Assembly: GCA_947502265.1 (NCBI GenBank)
Contig: CANMZB010000007.1
Location: 60,324 to 124,323 of the forward strand
Direction of reading: 5' to 3'
Source of the DNA: an uncultured Sulfitobacter sp.
GTDB lineage: Bacteria > Pseudomonadota > Alphaproteobacteria > Rhodobacterales > Rhodobacteraceae
DNA: 64,000 nt
Shown here piece by piece: positions 1-9,123 of this stretch; position 1 is the stretch's first letter; every line of letters starts with the position of its first letter. The translations under genes were made by a program, and so were the position numbers. The notes beneath the pieces are model-generated. The model was given only the letters and a program-made list of their open reading frames with translations. It was not told the origin of the DNA and did no database searches.

Positions 1-336
1 ATGTCACATCATATGTGCCTTCCATTTTTCCAATGCTTTACAATCTGTCCTTCGTTTGGTTCTTGAGGGCCGCATCAATCCAAACGCACCGGTGTTGAAA
101 ACATCACGCGGCAAGGCGTGGAAAAGCGGCTCCGGCGCGCCTTGATCAAAGGATTTGGAGCGACTGGATCTTCAAAAGGTCGAGCCACGCCTGACCTTCC
201 AAGGCTTCCGAACACACGAACGCCAAAATGACCATGCTTTTGCCGATTTTTGGGAACCAGACTTCCCAGATTGGGAGCCGGACCGAACCAAACCCGCGCT
301 CAAGTTGGTAATCTCTATATTTTAAAGGGAATATTA
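1..336. other. Stretch without a convincing gene
   Basis: No start codon with a ribosome site and no recognisable protein family is seen here. One frame on the + strand stays open from about 146 to 325 and would encode roughly 59 residues rich in Asp, Trp, Phe and Pro (for example FADFWEPDFPDWEPD), ending just before the tRNA gene. It could be the tail of a decayed gene or chance. The window edge cuts the left side, so a gene further left cannot be judged. Confidence 0.4.
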
Positions 337-412
<76 letters not shown>

Positions 413-453
413 GTGAGCGAGGGTTTAGCCAAAGCTGCGCGCCATGGCAAGTG

Positions 454-1011
454 TCAATCTAGACGTTTTTGCACAGCATTTTTAATGTGGTAAACAACGC
501 CCTGCCCACAAGGCATTTTGGCCAGATCGTCAATCCCGCCCCCCATGGCAATCGCGCGCAGCATCCGCGAGGTGATCCCGTGCGTGACAATCACCGCAGG
601 CTTGCGCAGATCGGCCAGAAACGCGGCACAACGGAGCGCAAGACGCGCGAACCCTTCGCCCCCCGGCGCGTTTTCGTAGAGTGCCAGGGATGATCCGGCT
701 TCGCCGTACGGCTCAAGATCACAGCGCAGTCGTCCGGCCCATGCACCCACGCCGATCTCGCGCAGCCGGTCATCTGTCCGCAAATCAGGCATATGTACCG
801 CCAAAGCAATCTTTGCCGTCTCAATCGCGCGCCCTTGCGGGCTGCTGAAAATGTCGGCCCCTTCCAGATCAAGGCTTTGGAATATTTCCGCCTGTCGCTG
901 TGCCTGCGCACGCCCGCGCGGTGTCAGGGCCGAGTCCAGCGCCCCTTGCATACGGCCCTCAACGTTCCATTCGGTCTCCCCGTGACGAAGCACATAAAGC
1001 TCGCGCACCAT
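454..1011 (-). CDS. Histidine phosphatase (phosphoglycerate mutase-like) family protein
   Basis: A 185-residue protein of the histidine phosphatase superfamily. The N-terminal motif LRHGETEWN holds the phospho-accepting His and the RHGE signature. FSSPQGRAIETA and VIVTHGITSRML supply the other arginine and the second catalytic histidine. The length suits a single-domain phosphatase, but the substrate cannot be read from sequence: phosphoglycerate mutase-like, alpha-ribazole phosphatase-like and broad sugar-phosphatase activities are all possible. The ATG at 1011 is preferred over the GTG one codon upstream because a GGAAG element lies about eight bases before it. It stands alone between two tRNA genes. 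Confidence 0.88.
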   Translation of the reverse strand: MVRELYVLRHGETEWNVEGRMQGALDSALTPRGRAQAQRQAEIFQSLDLEGADIFSSPQGRAIETAKIALAVHMPDLRTDDRLREIGVGAWAGRLRCDLEPYGEAGSSLALYENAPGGEGFARLALRCAAFLADLRKPAVIVTHGITSRMLRAIAMGGGIDDLAKMPCGQGVVYHIKNAVQKRLD

Positions 1012-1260
1012 CACGGCAGCTTCCGGTGCAGCGCAGTTTCCAGACAGGGTTCGGATGCGGTAACGTCGGATGATCGCGAGAGTCTCAAGACAGAATCCTA
1101 TGAAAAGGACCGGATCAAAAGCCGGTGCATGGGCACTTACACATCCGGCAAAGATGAATCAATCAATGTGCAATACTGTATTTTGCACCCACAGCGGCAA
1201 CCATTAAACGGATATTTCGCCAGGTCTGAACAGGTTTTATTTGATATCATCGGAACAGGA

Positions 1261-1335
1261 TGGTGGGTGATAAGAGATTTGAACTCCTGACATCTTCGAT
1301 GTGAACGAAGCGCTCTACCACTGAGCTAATCACCC
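1261..1335 (-). tRNA. tRNA-Val (anticodon CAC)
   Basis: Minus-strand cloverleaf with acceptor pairing GGGTGAT/ATCACCC, a D-arm TAGCTCAGTGGTAGAGC, the anticodon stem CTTCG/CGAAG around loop TTCACAT (anticodon CAC), a T-arm with GTTCAAATC and an encoded ACCA 3' end. It reads GUG codons and complements the UAC isoacceptor nearby. Confidence 0.96.
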
Positions 1336-1415
1336 TTGGCGTGTCGCATAGCTTTTTATGGCAATCCCTGCAAGAGGCTGGTTGCGAAAAACACCACGCG
1401 CACGCCGCCATATTG

Positions 1416-1856
1416 TTAGGAAGGCGTGCTGGTGTTCGCACCTCCAGATACAGCGCCTGGCGTAGCGTTAAGGGCTGCGGACTTTTGACGCAGCTTGATC
1501 ACCAGCGCCCGACCATCCGGTTTTTTCTGTGCGCGCTGTACCTTGAACTTGCCAAGAGGTGGCACATTCATTTCGCGTTGCTCCGCAAAAGCATCGCCCA
1601 AAACGGCAAGCATGGCTTCGACGACAGGTTTCACGTCTTTACGCTTCATGCCGGAGCGCCCGACCACCAATTCGATCAACTCCTTCTTGCGCAACTCGTT
1701 GCCGACCACAACAGGGGCCAGCGTATGTGTTACGATGGGCGACGCGCTGTTCGCTTGGGGCGTTGTCGAGGTGTCGGCCGAGACAGGAGCCGCTGCGGGG
1801 GCATCGGTTTTGGCTTTGGAAGACGTGGTTTTCGGGGCTTTTGACGAAGTCGTCAT
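1416..1856 (-). CDS. HU/IHF-like DNA-binding protein with N-terminal extension
   Basis: A 146-residue protein whose central part (about residues 50-125) looks like the HU/IHF histone-like fold: a helical segment NELRKKELIELVVGRSG, then EAMLAVLGDAF, then the beta-arm region PPLGKFKVQRAQ. Residues 1-45 form a Ser/Thr/Ala/Pro-rich, probably disordered tail with several lysines. Canonical HU is about 90 residues and has an NPxTG-type tip on its DNA-binding arm. Here the arm is short (QRAQKKPDGRAL) and lacks that tip, so DNA bending may differ. It probably binds DNA non-specifically in the nucleoid. It is not a standard hupA/hupB or ihfA/ihfB gene. Confidence 0.8.
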   Translation of the reverse strand: MTTSSKAPKTTSSKAKTDAPAAAPVSADTSTTPQANSASPIVTHTLAPVVVGNELRKKELIELVVGRSGMKRKDVKPVVEAMLAVLGDAFAEQREMNVPPLGKFKVQRAQKKPDGRALVIKLRQKSAALNATPGAVSGGANTSTPS

Positions 1857-2071
1857 GGGTATCTCAATCCTGTTTGCTCGATTTTTTATTATGTAGAAAA
1901 CGCTACATCACCATCTGCGAAAAATCCAGCAAAGGCTTTACCATCACAACAAGGGGTAGAGATTTTATGTCATCCTACCACATGGGGCGTTTGACAGGAT
2001 AACGACCTTATCCAATAGCCACACCACGTTGACCCTTGCTGTGGCAGCAACCGGCGCAATGACGGGAAACG

Positions 2072-2102
2072 AAAAACGCCCCGCAATTGCTGCGGGGCGT
2101 TT
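2072..2102 (-). terminator. Intrinsic terminator downstream of lon
   Basis: A perfect 12-bp stem (2074-2085 with 2091-2102) around a five-base loop, GC-rich in the core (CGCCCCGC) and flanked by A/T tracts on both sides. It lies 26 bases past the lon stop and could also work on the other strand. Confidence 0.85.
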
Positions 2103-2128
2103 CCTTTTTTGTTGGCAGGCTCCGCCTG

Positions 2129-4540
2129 TCAGTGCGTCGCGGTTGCGTCCGTACGCCCTGATTTCGCCGCCAGCGCTGCGGCGGCTGCGGCTTCCTCGGC
2201 GGCTTCGTCCCATTCGACGGGCACCGGCTTGCGGACAAGCGCATGTTCCAGCACTTCGGAAACGTGGCTGACCGGGATGATCGTCAGCCCCTCTTTGACG
2301 TTGTCGGGGATCTCCGGCAGATCCTTCTCGTTTTCCTGCGGGATCAGCACCGTCTTGATGCCGCCGCGCAGAGCCGCGAGCAGTTTCTCCTTCAGGCCCC
2401 CGATCGGCATCGCGTTACCACGCAACGAAACTTCGCCGGTCATGGCGATATCCTTGCGCACCGGGATTTTCGTCAGCACCGACACGATGGAAGTCACCAT
2501 CGCCAGACCCGCCGATGGTCCGTCTTTTGGGGTCGCGCCGTCCGGCACGTGGACGTGGATGTCCAGCGTGTCAAACTGCGGCGGCTTGATCCCGATGCTG
2601 GGCGAGATCGAGCGCACATAAGAGCTTGCCGCGTCGATGGATTCCTTCATCACATCGCCCAGCTTACCGGTGGTTTTCATCCGGCCTTTGCCCGGCAGGC
2701 GCAGCGCTTCGATATGCAACAGCTCGCCCCCGACCGAGGTGTAGGCCAGCCCCGTTACAACACCGACCTGATCGTGCTTTTCGGCCAGACCGTAGCGGAA
2801 CTTTTGCACGCCAAGGAATTCATCCAGATTATCGCCCGTCACGGTCACGCTTTCGACTTCCTTGCGGATGATCTGCGTCAATGCCTTGCGGGCAACTTTT
2901 GCGATTTCGCGCTCAAGGTTCCTTACGCCCGCTTCACGGGTGTAGTACCGGATCATGCCGGTCAGCGCGGAATCCTCGATCTTGAACTCCTTGTCCTTAA
3001 GGCCGTGGTTTTTGATCTGCTTGGCCACAAGGTGCCCTTTGGCAATCTCGCGCTTTTCGTCTTCGGTATAGCCCGACAGCGGAATAATCTCCATCCGGTC
3101 CAGAAGCGGACCCGGCATGTTATAGCTGTTGGACGTGGTCAGGAACATCACGTTCGAGAGATCATATTCGACCTCCAGATAGTGATCCACAAATGTGGAG
3201 TTCTGTTCGGGATCAAGCACTTCAAGCATGGCAGACGCGGGATCTCCACGGAAATCCTGCCCCATCTTGTCGATCTCGTCGAGCAGGATGAGCGGGTTTG
3301 TGGTTTTCGCTTTTTTCAGCGCCTGAATGATCTTGCCGGGCATGGAGCCGATGTAGGTCCGCCGGTGACCGCGGATCTCGGATTCGTCGCGCACACCGCC
3401 AAGGCTGATGCGGATGAACTCGCGCCCCGTTGCTTTCGCTACCGATTTACCAAGCGATGTTTTACCCACGCCAGGAGGGCCGACAAGGCACATGATTGGG
3501 CCTTTCATCTTGCTTGAGCGTTGCTGCACCGCAAGATATTCGACGATCCGTTCCTTGACCTTCTCAAGACCGTAGTGATCCGCGTCCAGCACCTCCTGTG
3601 CCTTGTTCAGATCCTTTTTCACGCGTGATTTCACGCCCCACGGGATCGACAGCATCCAGTCAAGATAGTTACGCACAACGGTCGCTTCCGCAGACATCGG
3701 GCTCATGTTTTTGAGCTTTTTGATCTCGGCTTCGGCCTTTTCGCGGGCCTCTTTGCTCAGCTTGGTTTCGGCGATTTTCGCTTCCAGCTCGTCCACTTCG
3801 CTGCGGCCGTCCTCGCCATCGCCCAACTCGTTCTGAATGGCCTTCATCTGCTCGTTCAGATAATATTCGCGCTGGGTCTTCTCCATCTGCGTTTTGACAC
3901 GCGTCTTGATCTTTTTCTCGACTTGCAGAACGGAAAGCTCCCCCTGCATCAGGCCGTAGACCTTTTCAAGACGATCAGAAGTCGACAGCGTTTCAAGCAG
4001 ATCCTGCTTTTGCGCCACTTCAATACCCAGATGCCCCGCGACCAGATCGGCCAGACGTGCGGGATCGTTCGCTTCGGCGACCGAGGCAAGCGCTTCTTCG
4101 GGGACGTTCTTTTTCACCTTCGCATAGCGCGAAAATTCTTCCGATACCGTGCGCAGCAGCGCTTCGGTGGTTGCGTCATCGCCCGGCATCTCGGTCAGAT
4201 ACTCGGCGCGCGCCTCGAAGAAGTTATCGTTATCAAGGTATTCGGTGATCCGCACCCGCGCCTGCCCTTCAACCAGCACCTTCACAGTGCCATCGGGAAG
4301 TTTGAGCAGTTGCAATACGTTGGCCAGCACACCAGCCCTGAAAATACCGTCGCTGTCGGGATCGTCCACGCCGGGGTCAATCTGGCTCGACAACAGGATC
4401 TGCTTGTCGTCTGCCATCACTTCTTCGAGCGCGCGCACGGATTTATCGCGGCCGACAAACAGCGGTACGATCATATGTGGGAACACAACGATATCGCGCA
4501 GGGGCAACACCGGATAGCTCGAATTCAGAGGCTCTTTCAT
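2129..4540 (-). CDS. lon: ATP-dependent protease Lon (LonA type)
   Basis: An 803-residue cytoplasmic AAA+ serine protease that degrades misfolded and regulatory proteins. Domains in order: a LAN substrate-binding domain (about 1-200, starting near YPVLPLRDIVVFPHMIVP), a helical linker, an AAA+ module with Walker A GPPGVGKT near residue 358 and Walker B LLDEIDKM, then the protease domain with catalytic Ser676 in DGPSAG and Lys719 in LKEK. The Ala/Glu-rich C-terminal tail (about 25 residues) is a mild oddity. The start was set at the ATG preceded by AAGGAAA; an in-frame extension of 16 codons upstream has no homologous look. Monocistronic, with its own terminator. Confidence 0.97.
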   Translation of the reverse strand: MKEPLNSSYPVLPLRDIVVFPHMIVPLFVGRDKSVRALEEVMADDKQILLSSQIDPGVDDPDSDGIFRAGVLANVLQLLKLPDGTVKVLVEGQARVRITEYLDNDNFFEARAEYLTEMPGDDATTEALLRTVSEEFSRYAKVKKNVPEEALASVAEANDPARLADLVAGHLGIEVAQKQDLLETLSTSDRLEKVYGLMQGELSVLQVEKKIKTRVKTQMEKTQREYYLNEQMKAIQNELGDGEDGRSEVDELEAKIAETKLSKEAREKAEAEIKKLKNMSPMSAEATVVRNYLDWMLSIPWGVKSRVKKDLNKAQEVLDADHYGLEKVKERIVEYLAVQQRSSKMKGPIMCLVGPPGVGKTSLGKSVAKATGREFIRISLGGVRDESEIRGHRRTYIGSMPGKIIQALKKAKTTNPLILLDEIDKMGQDFRGDPASAMLEVLDPEQNSTFVDHYLEVEYDLSNVMFLTTSNSYNMPGPLLDRMEIIPLSGYTEDEKREIAKGHLVAKQIKNHGLKDKEFKIEDSALTGMIRYYTREAGVRNLEREIAKVARKALTQIIRKEVESVTVTGDNLDEFLGVQKFRYGLAEKHDQVGVVTGLAYTSVGGELLHIEALRLPGKGRMKTTGKLGDVMKESIDAASSYVRSISPSIGIKPPQFDTLDIHVHVPDGATPKDGPSAGLAMVTSIVSVLTKIPVRKDIAMTGEVSLRGNAMPIGGLKEKLLAALRGGIKTVLIPQENEKDLPEIPDNVKEGLTIIPVSHVSEVLEHALVRKPVPVEWDEAAEEAAAAAALAAKSGRTDATATH

Positions 4541-4892
4541 GCTCTTTTCCTTATCTTGGCAAAACGGCACTGTCCCTCTTCGAGGCAACTTTTGACCGCT
4601 TCCTTATGGATAGGGTATTTGGGCACCCTACCCGCCTGTTTCAATAGACCCCCTCGGGATCGCTGGCCCCGTTGTCGGGACATTTTGCACAACATGGCCC
4701 GATCCTGCGGTCTCGGCAACCTCAGAGTGTGCAGGGTTTGACGGAAATTTCGGACGCGCCGCAGACCGATACACGTTCTCCCGTCACGGCCCGTTCTGCG
4801 CGCAGGATACCTTACGTAGTGTAACCCGACGCTTGATCACCTACAGCTTCCGCGTTAGTTTTAGATCAACACTTTATATTCAGGAGACTTTC
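4541..4892. promoter_or_regulatory. Divergent upstream region of lon and the thiolase gene
   Basis: These 352 bases hold no convincing gene and must contain promoters for both divergent genes. The leftward side carries the AAGGAAA ribosome site of lon. The rightward side carries CAGGAGA before the thiolase ATG, and an AT-rich stretch TTTATATT at about 4873 that could be part of a -10 region. I found no clear heat-shock promoter for lon by eye. Confidence 0.5.
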
Positions 4893-6098
4893 ATGGCTCA
4901 AGCTTTCATCTGCGACGCGGTTCGCACCCCTATCGGGCGTTATGGCGGCGCTTTGTCCGCGGTGCGTCCGGATGATCTTGCTGCGGCGCCGATTGCCGCG
5001 CTGATGGCGCGCAATGGCAATGTGGATTGGGCCTGCCTCGATGATGTGGTGATGGGCTGCGCCAATCAGGCGGGTGAAGACAATCGTAACGTGGCGCGTA
5101 TGGCCGCCCTGCTGGCCGGTCTGCCCACGGATGTGCCGGGAATCACGCTCAACCGGCTGTGTGCGTCGGGCCTTGATGCCGTGGGACAGGCCGCACGCGC
5201 GATCCGTTCGGGCGATATGGACCTTGCCATCGCGGGCGGCGTAGAAAGCATGAGCCGCGCACCTTTCGTCATGCCCAAAGCGACAACCGCTTTCAGCCGC
5301 GCCAACACGGTCTATGACACCACCATCGGCTGGCGCTTTGTGAACCCCAAGATGAAGTCCGAATACGGCGTCGACAGCATGCCCGAGACGGCAGATAACG
5401 TGGCAGAGGATTACGGCATCAGCCGCGAGGATCAGGACGCATTTGCGCTGCGCTCCCAGCAGCGGTGGGCAGCAGCCGACGAGGCGGGTTTTTTCGCAGA
5501 CGAGATCGCACCGGTCACGATCCCCCAACGCAAGGGTGATCCGCTGGTGGTGGATCGCGACGAACACCCCCGCCCCCAGACGGACGCCGCCGCACTGGCG
5601 AAACTGCGCGGCATCAACGGAGCGGACAAGACCGTGACAGCGGGCAATGCGTCCGGCGTCAATGACGGCGCGGCGGCAATGCTGATCGCTTCCGAAGACG
5701 CGGCCAAGCAGCACGGGCTGACGCCGATGGCGCGGGTGGTGGCGATGTCTGCTGCGGGCGTGGCCCCGCGTGTGATGGGCATAGGTCCTATTCCGGCAGC
5801 GCAAAAGGTGCTGGCGCGGGCCGGTCTGACCATCGACCAAATGGATGTAATCGAACTAAACGAAGCTTTTGCGTGTCAGGGCATCGCCACCCTGCGCGCG
5901 CTCGGCGTGGCCGATGATGCGCCGCATGTGAACGCCTATGGCGGTGCCATTGCCATCGGGCATCCGCTTGGCATGTCCGGCGCCCGTCTGGTGCTAACAG
6001 CCGCCTACCAGTTGCAGCGGACCAAAGGCCGCTATGCACTTTGCACCATGTGCGTCGGCGTCGGCCAAGGGGTCGCGGTGATCATCGAAAGGGTCTAA
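4893..6098 (+). CDS. pcaF: Acetyl-CoA acyltransferase, probably 3-oxoadipyl-CoA thiolase
   Basis: A 401-residue thiolase. The nucleophilic Cys lies in NRLCASGLDAVG (about residue 90), the conserved GGVESMSRAP follows, and the C-terminal half has ELNEAFA, GGAIAIGHPLG with the catalytic His, and CTMCVGVGQG with the second Cys. The N-terminal run AFICDAVRTPIGRYGGAL and the NRLCASGLDAV context resemble beta-ketoadipyl-CoA thiolases (PcaF/PaaJ-type), which split 3-oxoadipyl-CoA into succinyl-CoA and acetyl-CoA at the end of aromatic catabolism. No other pca or paa gene is next to it, so a general acetoacetyl-CoA thiolase role is possible. The start is fixed by AGGAGA eight bases upstream of the ATG at 4893. 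Confidence 0.88.
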   Translation: MAQAFICDAVRTPIGRYGGALSAVRPDDLAAAPIAALMARNGNVDWACLDDVVMGCANQAGEDNRNVARMAALLAGLPTDVPGITLNRLCASGLDAVGQAARAIRSGDMDLAIAGGVESMSRAPFVMPKATTAFSRANTVYDTTIGWRFVNPKMKSEYGVDSMPETADNVAEDYGISREDQDAFALRSQQRWAAADEAGFFADEIAPVTIPQRKGDPLVVDRDEHPRPQTDAAALAKLRGINGADKTVTAGNASGVNDGAAAMLIASEDAAKQHGLTPMARVVAMSAAGVAPRVMGIGPIPAAQKVLARAGLTIDQMDVIELNEAFACQGIATLRALGVADDAPHVNAYGGAIAIGHPLGMSGARLVLTAAYQLQRTKGRYALCTMCVGVGQGVAVIIERV

Positions 6099-6140
6099 GC
6101 GATCAAGGTGCGTGGCCGTTTCAGGCCGCGCACCGCACAA

Positions 6141-7268
6141 TTACAAAGGGTCGATATCGCCTTGCGCGCGGCGCGCATGGAATTCCGCCTGCCATGCGGA
6201 GAACGTGCCCGTCGCAATCGCCTCGCGCATCCCCGCCATCAGATCCTGATAATATTGCAGGTTATGCCACGTCAGCAGCATCGAGCTGATGATCTCCTGA
6301 GAGCGGAACACATGATGCAGATAGGCGCGTGAATAGTTGCGGCAGGCCGGACAGCTGCACTCTTCGTCCAGCGGGCGCGGATCATCCATGTGGCGCGCGT
6401 TCTTGATATTAAGGACACCGCGCCGCGTGAAAACCTGCCCTGTGCGGCCCGAACGGGAGGGCAGCACGCAATCCATCATGTCGATCCCGCGCGCGACGGC
6501 ACCCACAATATCATCCGGTTTGCCGACGCCCATCAAATAGCGCGGCTTGTCCTGCGGCAGCTGCCCCGTGGCGTAATCGAGGCATCCGAACATCGCCGCC
6601 TGCCCTTCGCCCACCGCGAGACCGCCCACGGCATACCCGTCAAATCCGATCTCGCGCAACGCATCGGCGCTCTGCTGGCGCAAATCCTGCTCCAACCCGC
6701 CCTGCTGGATGCCGAACAACGCATGGCCCGGCCTGTCACCGAATGCCGCGCGCGAGCGTTTCGCCCACCGCATCGACAATTCCATGCTTTCGGCGATCCT
6801 GTCGCGCGATGCAGGCAGCGCCGGACATTCATCGAAACACATCACAATGTCCGATCCCAGCAGCTTCTGGATCTCCATCGAGCGTTCCGGCGTGATCTCG
6901 TGTTTTGACCCGTCGATGTGGCTTTTGAAGGTCACGCCGCGCTCGGTCAACTTGCGCAGATCGGCAAGGCTCATCACCTGAAAACCGCCCGAATCTGTCA
7001 GGATCGGGCGATCCCAGTTCATGAATTTATGCAGACCGCCCAACCGGTCAATTCGTTCCGCCGTGGGGCGCAGCATCAAATGATAGGTATTGCCCAGCAA
7101 AATGTCCGCCCCTGTGGCGCGCACGCTGTCGGGCATCATTGCCTTGACGGTGGCGGCCGTGCCAACAGGCATGAACGCAGGTGTGCGGATATCGCCGCGT
7201 GTCGTATGGATCACGCCGCTGCGCGCGTCTCCGTCCTGATGCTGTTTATCAAAGGAAAACCCGCTCAT
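6141..7268 (-). CDS. tgt: Queuine tRNA-ribosyltransferase (TGT)
   Basis: A 375-residue TIM-barrel enzyme that exchanges guanine-34 of GUN-anticodon tRNAs for preQ1, a step in queuosine synthesis. The substrate-binding segment [15 protein letters not shown] contains the first catalytic Asp. [24 protein letters not shown] contributes the second Asp, and [11 protein letters not shown] followed by a histidine (YLHH) forms the zinc site. The length is typical. queA, the next enzyme of the pathway, is about 51 kb away in this window, so the pathway genes are split. The gene faces the SPFH gene across a short divergent region of about 110 bases. Confidence 0.96.
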   Translation of the reverse strand: MSGFSFDKQHQDGDARSGVIHTTRGDIRTPAFMPVGTAATVKAMMPDSVRATGADILLGNTYHLMLRPTAERIDRLGGLHKFMNWDRPILTDSGGFQVMSLADLRKLTERGVTFKSHIDGSKHEITPERSMEIQKLLGSDIVMCFDECPALPASRDRIAESMELSMRWAKRSRAAFGDRPGHALFGIQQGGLEQDLRQQSADALREIGFDGYAVGGLAVGEGQAAMFGCLDYATGQLPQDKPRYLMGVGKPDDIVGAVARGIDMMDCVLPSRSGRTGQVFTRRGVLNIKNARHMDDPRPLDEECSCPACRNYSRAYLHHVFRSQEIISSMLLTWHNLQYYQDLMAGMREAIATGTFSAWQAEFHARRAQGDIDPL

Positions 7269-7377
7269 TCGTTGCTCCTGTCATCGCTGGATTTGCCCCT
7301 ACCCCAAGCGCGCGTATCTTGCAATCAAAGCGGTTTGCGCCCAGATTAATACAAGACATAACCCCGAAGGATACCCC

Positions 7378-8271
7378 ATGCCGATCGAAGAGCTTTTGCT
7401 GGACCTTATCCAGAGCAACATCGTCTATCTGCTGCTCGCCGTGCTCTTTATCGTGCTGGTGTTCATGTCGGTCAAGATCGTACCGCAATCGGAGCAACAT
7501 GTGATCGAACGCTTCGGGCGGCTGCGCTCGGTTCTGGGGCCGGGGATCAACATGATCGTGCCGTTCATCGACCGCGTGGCCCACGAGATTTCAATTCTCG
7601 AACGGCAGTTGCCCACCGCCAGTCAGGACGCCATCACCCGCGATAACGTGCTGGTACAAGTGGATACCTCCGTCTTTTACCGCATTATCGAGCCGGAAAA
7701 GACCGTCTACCGCATCCGCAACATTGATTCCGCCATCGCCACCACCGTCGCAGGCATCGTACGCGCCGAGATCGGCAAGATGGATCTTGACGAGGTACAG
7801 GCCAACCGCTCTGCGCTGATTGCCACGATCAAGGCCAACGTCGAGGACGCCGTAGAGAACTGGGGGATCGAAGTCACCCGCGCCGAAATTCTCGACGTCA
7901 ATCTCGATGCCGCCACCCGCGCGGCGATGATGCAGCAGCTTAATGCCGAACGCGCGCGCCGTGCGCAGGTGACAGAGGCCGAAGGCAAGAAACGCGCGGT
8001 CGAGTTGTCTGCCGATGCGGAGCTGTATGCCTCTGAACAACTCGCCAAGGCGCGGCGTATTCTGGCCGACGCCGAAGCTTACGCGACGCAGGTCGTTGCC
8101 ACGGCGATCAATGAAAACGGGCTGGAAGCCGCGCAATACCAGATCGCGCTAAAGCAGGTCGAGGCGTTCAACACGATGGGCAAGGCCGAGGGCAACCAGA
8201 CCATTGTGCTGCCCGCAGATGCTCTTGCCGCCTTTGGCGACGCGTTCAAGCTGCTCGGAGGGCGCGGATGA
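7378..8271 (+). CDS. SPFH/band 7 (stomatin/QmcA-like) membrane protein
   Basis: A 297-residue protein with one N-terminal membrane helix (about residues 10-35), followed by an SPFH domain beginning VKIVPQSEQHVIERFGRL and a C-terminal helical region rich in Ala, Glu and Arg (RAAMMQQLNAERARRAQVTEAEGKK split over about 190-230) that should form the coiled coil typical of these oligomers. Family members form membrane-microdomain scaffolds and often modulate membrane proteases. The gene overlaps the NfeD gene by four bases (ATGA), the classic stomatin-NfeD operon, which supports translational coupling and joint function. Confidence 0.93.
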   Translation: MPIEELLLDLIQSNIVYLLLAVLFIVLVFMSVKIVPQSEQHVIERFGRLRSVLGPGINMIVPFIDRVAHEISILERQLPTASQDAITRDNVLVQVDTSVFYRIIEPEKTVYRIRNIDSAIATTVAGIVRAEIGKMDLDEVQANRSALIATIKANVEDAVENWGIEVTRAEILDVNLDAATRAAMMQQLNAERARRAQVTEAEGKKRAVELSADAELYASEQLAKARRILADAEAYATQVVATAINENGLEAAQYQIALKQVEAFNTMGKAEGNQTIVLPADALAAFGDAFKLLGGRG

Positions 8272-8546
8272 TGGCAGAGCTGCTCACGTTCTGGTGGGTC
8301 TGGATGGCCGCAGCGCTTGTGCTGGCGTTGATCGAATTGGTGCTGCCCGGCTCGCTTTTTCTGGGATTTGCGTTGGGCGCGCTGGCGATGGCCGGTGTTG
8401 TCGCTTTTTCCGCAATGGCCAACACGGCGGCGCTGCTGGCGCTGTTTGCGGTGCTGTCCCTGCTGGCATGGGTCGCGCTCAAACGGGTCTTTCGTCGCCA
8501 ATCCAGCGGCGCGCGCGTCGTGACGCATGATATCAACGACAATTAG
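8268..8546 (+). CDS. NfeD-like membrane protein (short form)
   Basis: A 92-residue protein with two or three predicted membrane helices: WVWMAAALVLALIELVLPG, FLGFALGALAMAGVVAFSAM and LLALFAVLSLLAWVAL. It ends in a short basic cytoplasmic tail with FRRQSSGARVV. This matches short NfeD-like partners of stomatin proteins, although the OB-fold domain of longer NfeD proteins is almost absent. Its ATG overlaps the stop of the SPFH gene. The second ATG one codon on is an alternative start. Confidence 0.85.
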   Translation: MMAELLTFWWVWMAAALVLALIELVLPGSLFLGFALGALAMAGVVAFSAMANTAALLALFAVLSLLAWVALKRVFRRQSSGARVVTHDINDN

Positions 8547-8633
8547 GGTGCGCGCTCTTTACGCACCCCGCTCCCTTTACGCCCCGCTCCGTAATCCCTA
8601 TATATTCTGTCAGGAACACCAGATGAGGCGCAG

Positions 8634-8996
8634 ATGAACAATACTTCGCAACCGCTTGAGGGCACACCGCTGATTGCCCCTTCCACCACCGATCACCCGC
8701 TCTATGAACAGGTGGTCGAAGCCTGCCGTTCGGTGTACGATCCCGAGATTCCGGTCAACATCTACGAACTGGGCCTGATCTACACCATTGATATCAATCC
8801 CGAGAACGAAGTGCGCATCAAAATGTCGCTCACTGCGCCGGGATGCCCTGTTGCAGGCGAGATGCCCGGCTGGGTCGCCGATGCGGTTGAACCTATCGCG
8901 GGTGTCAAACAGGTTGATGTCGCGCTGATTTGGGAGCCGCCGTGGGGCATGGACATGATGTCCGACGAAGCACGGCTCGAACTGGGCTTTATGTAA
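8634..8996 (+). CDS. sufT: SufT-like MIP18/DUF59 iron-sulfur assembly factor
   Basis: A 120-residue protein of the MIP18 (DUF59) family. It has the family core SVYDPEIPVNIYELGLIY, the conserved cysteine in SLTAPGCPVAGEMP and the C-terminal LIWEPPWGMDMMS. SufT proteins help mature Fe-S proteins, often for carbon or amino-acid metabolism enzymes. The first 25 residues are variable. It is separated from an IscA-type gene at 10.5 kb by the SatD-like and DUF3307 genes, so two Fe-S assembly genes bracket that pair. Start ATG chosen because the conserved core begins soon after and no earlier in-frame ATG is attractive. Confidence 0.9.
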   Translation: MNNTSQPLEGTPLIAPSTTDHPLYEQVVEACRSVYDPEIPVNIYELGLIYTIDINPENEVRIKMSLTAPGCPVAGEMPGWVADAVEPIAGVKQVDVALIWEPPWGMDMMSDEARLELGFM

Positions 8997-9123
8997 GCTT
9001 TTATTATGACGACAGATGTGGCGGGCCGTTTCCACGCGGGGGACGGCCCGCTTTGCGTTATTGCCCCTGCGCACGCGGCCTGTCAGACTGTATGTTCAAT
9101 CAGGTCCGCAACAAGGGGCAAAG

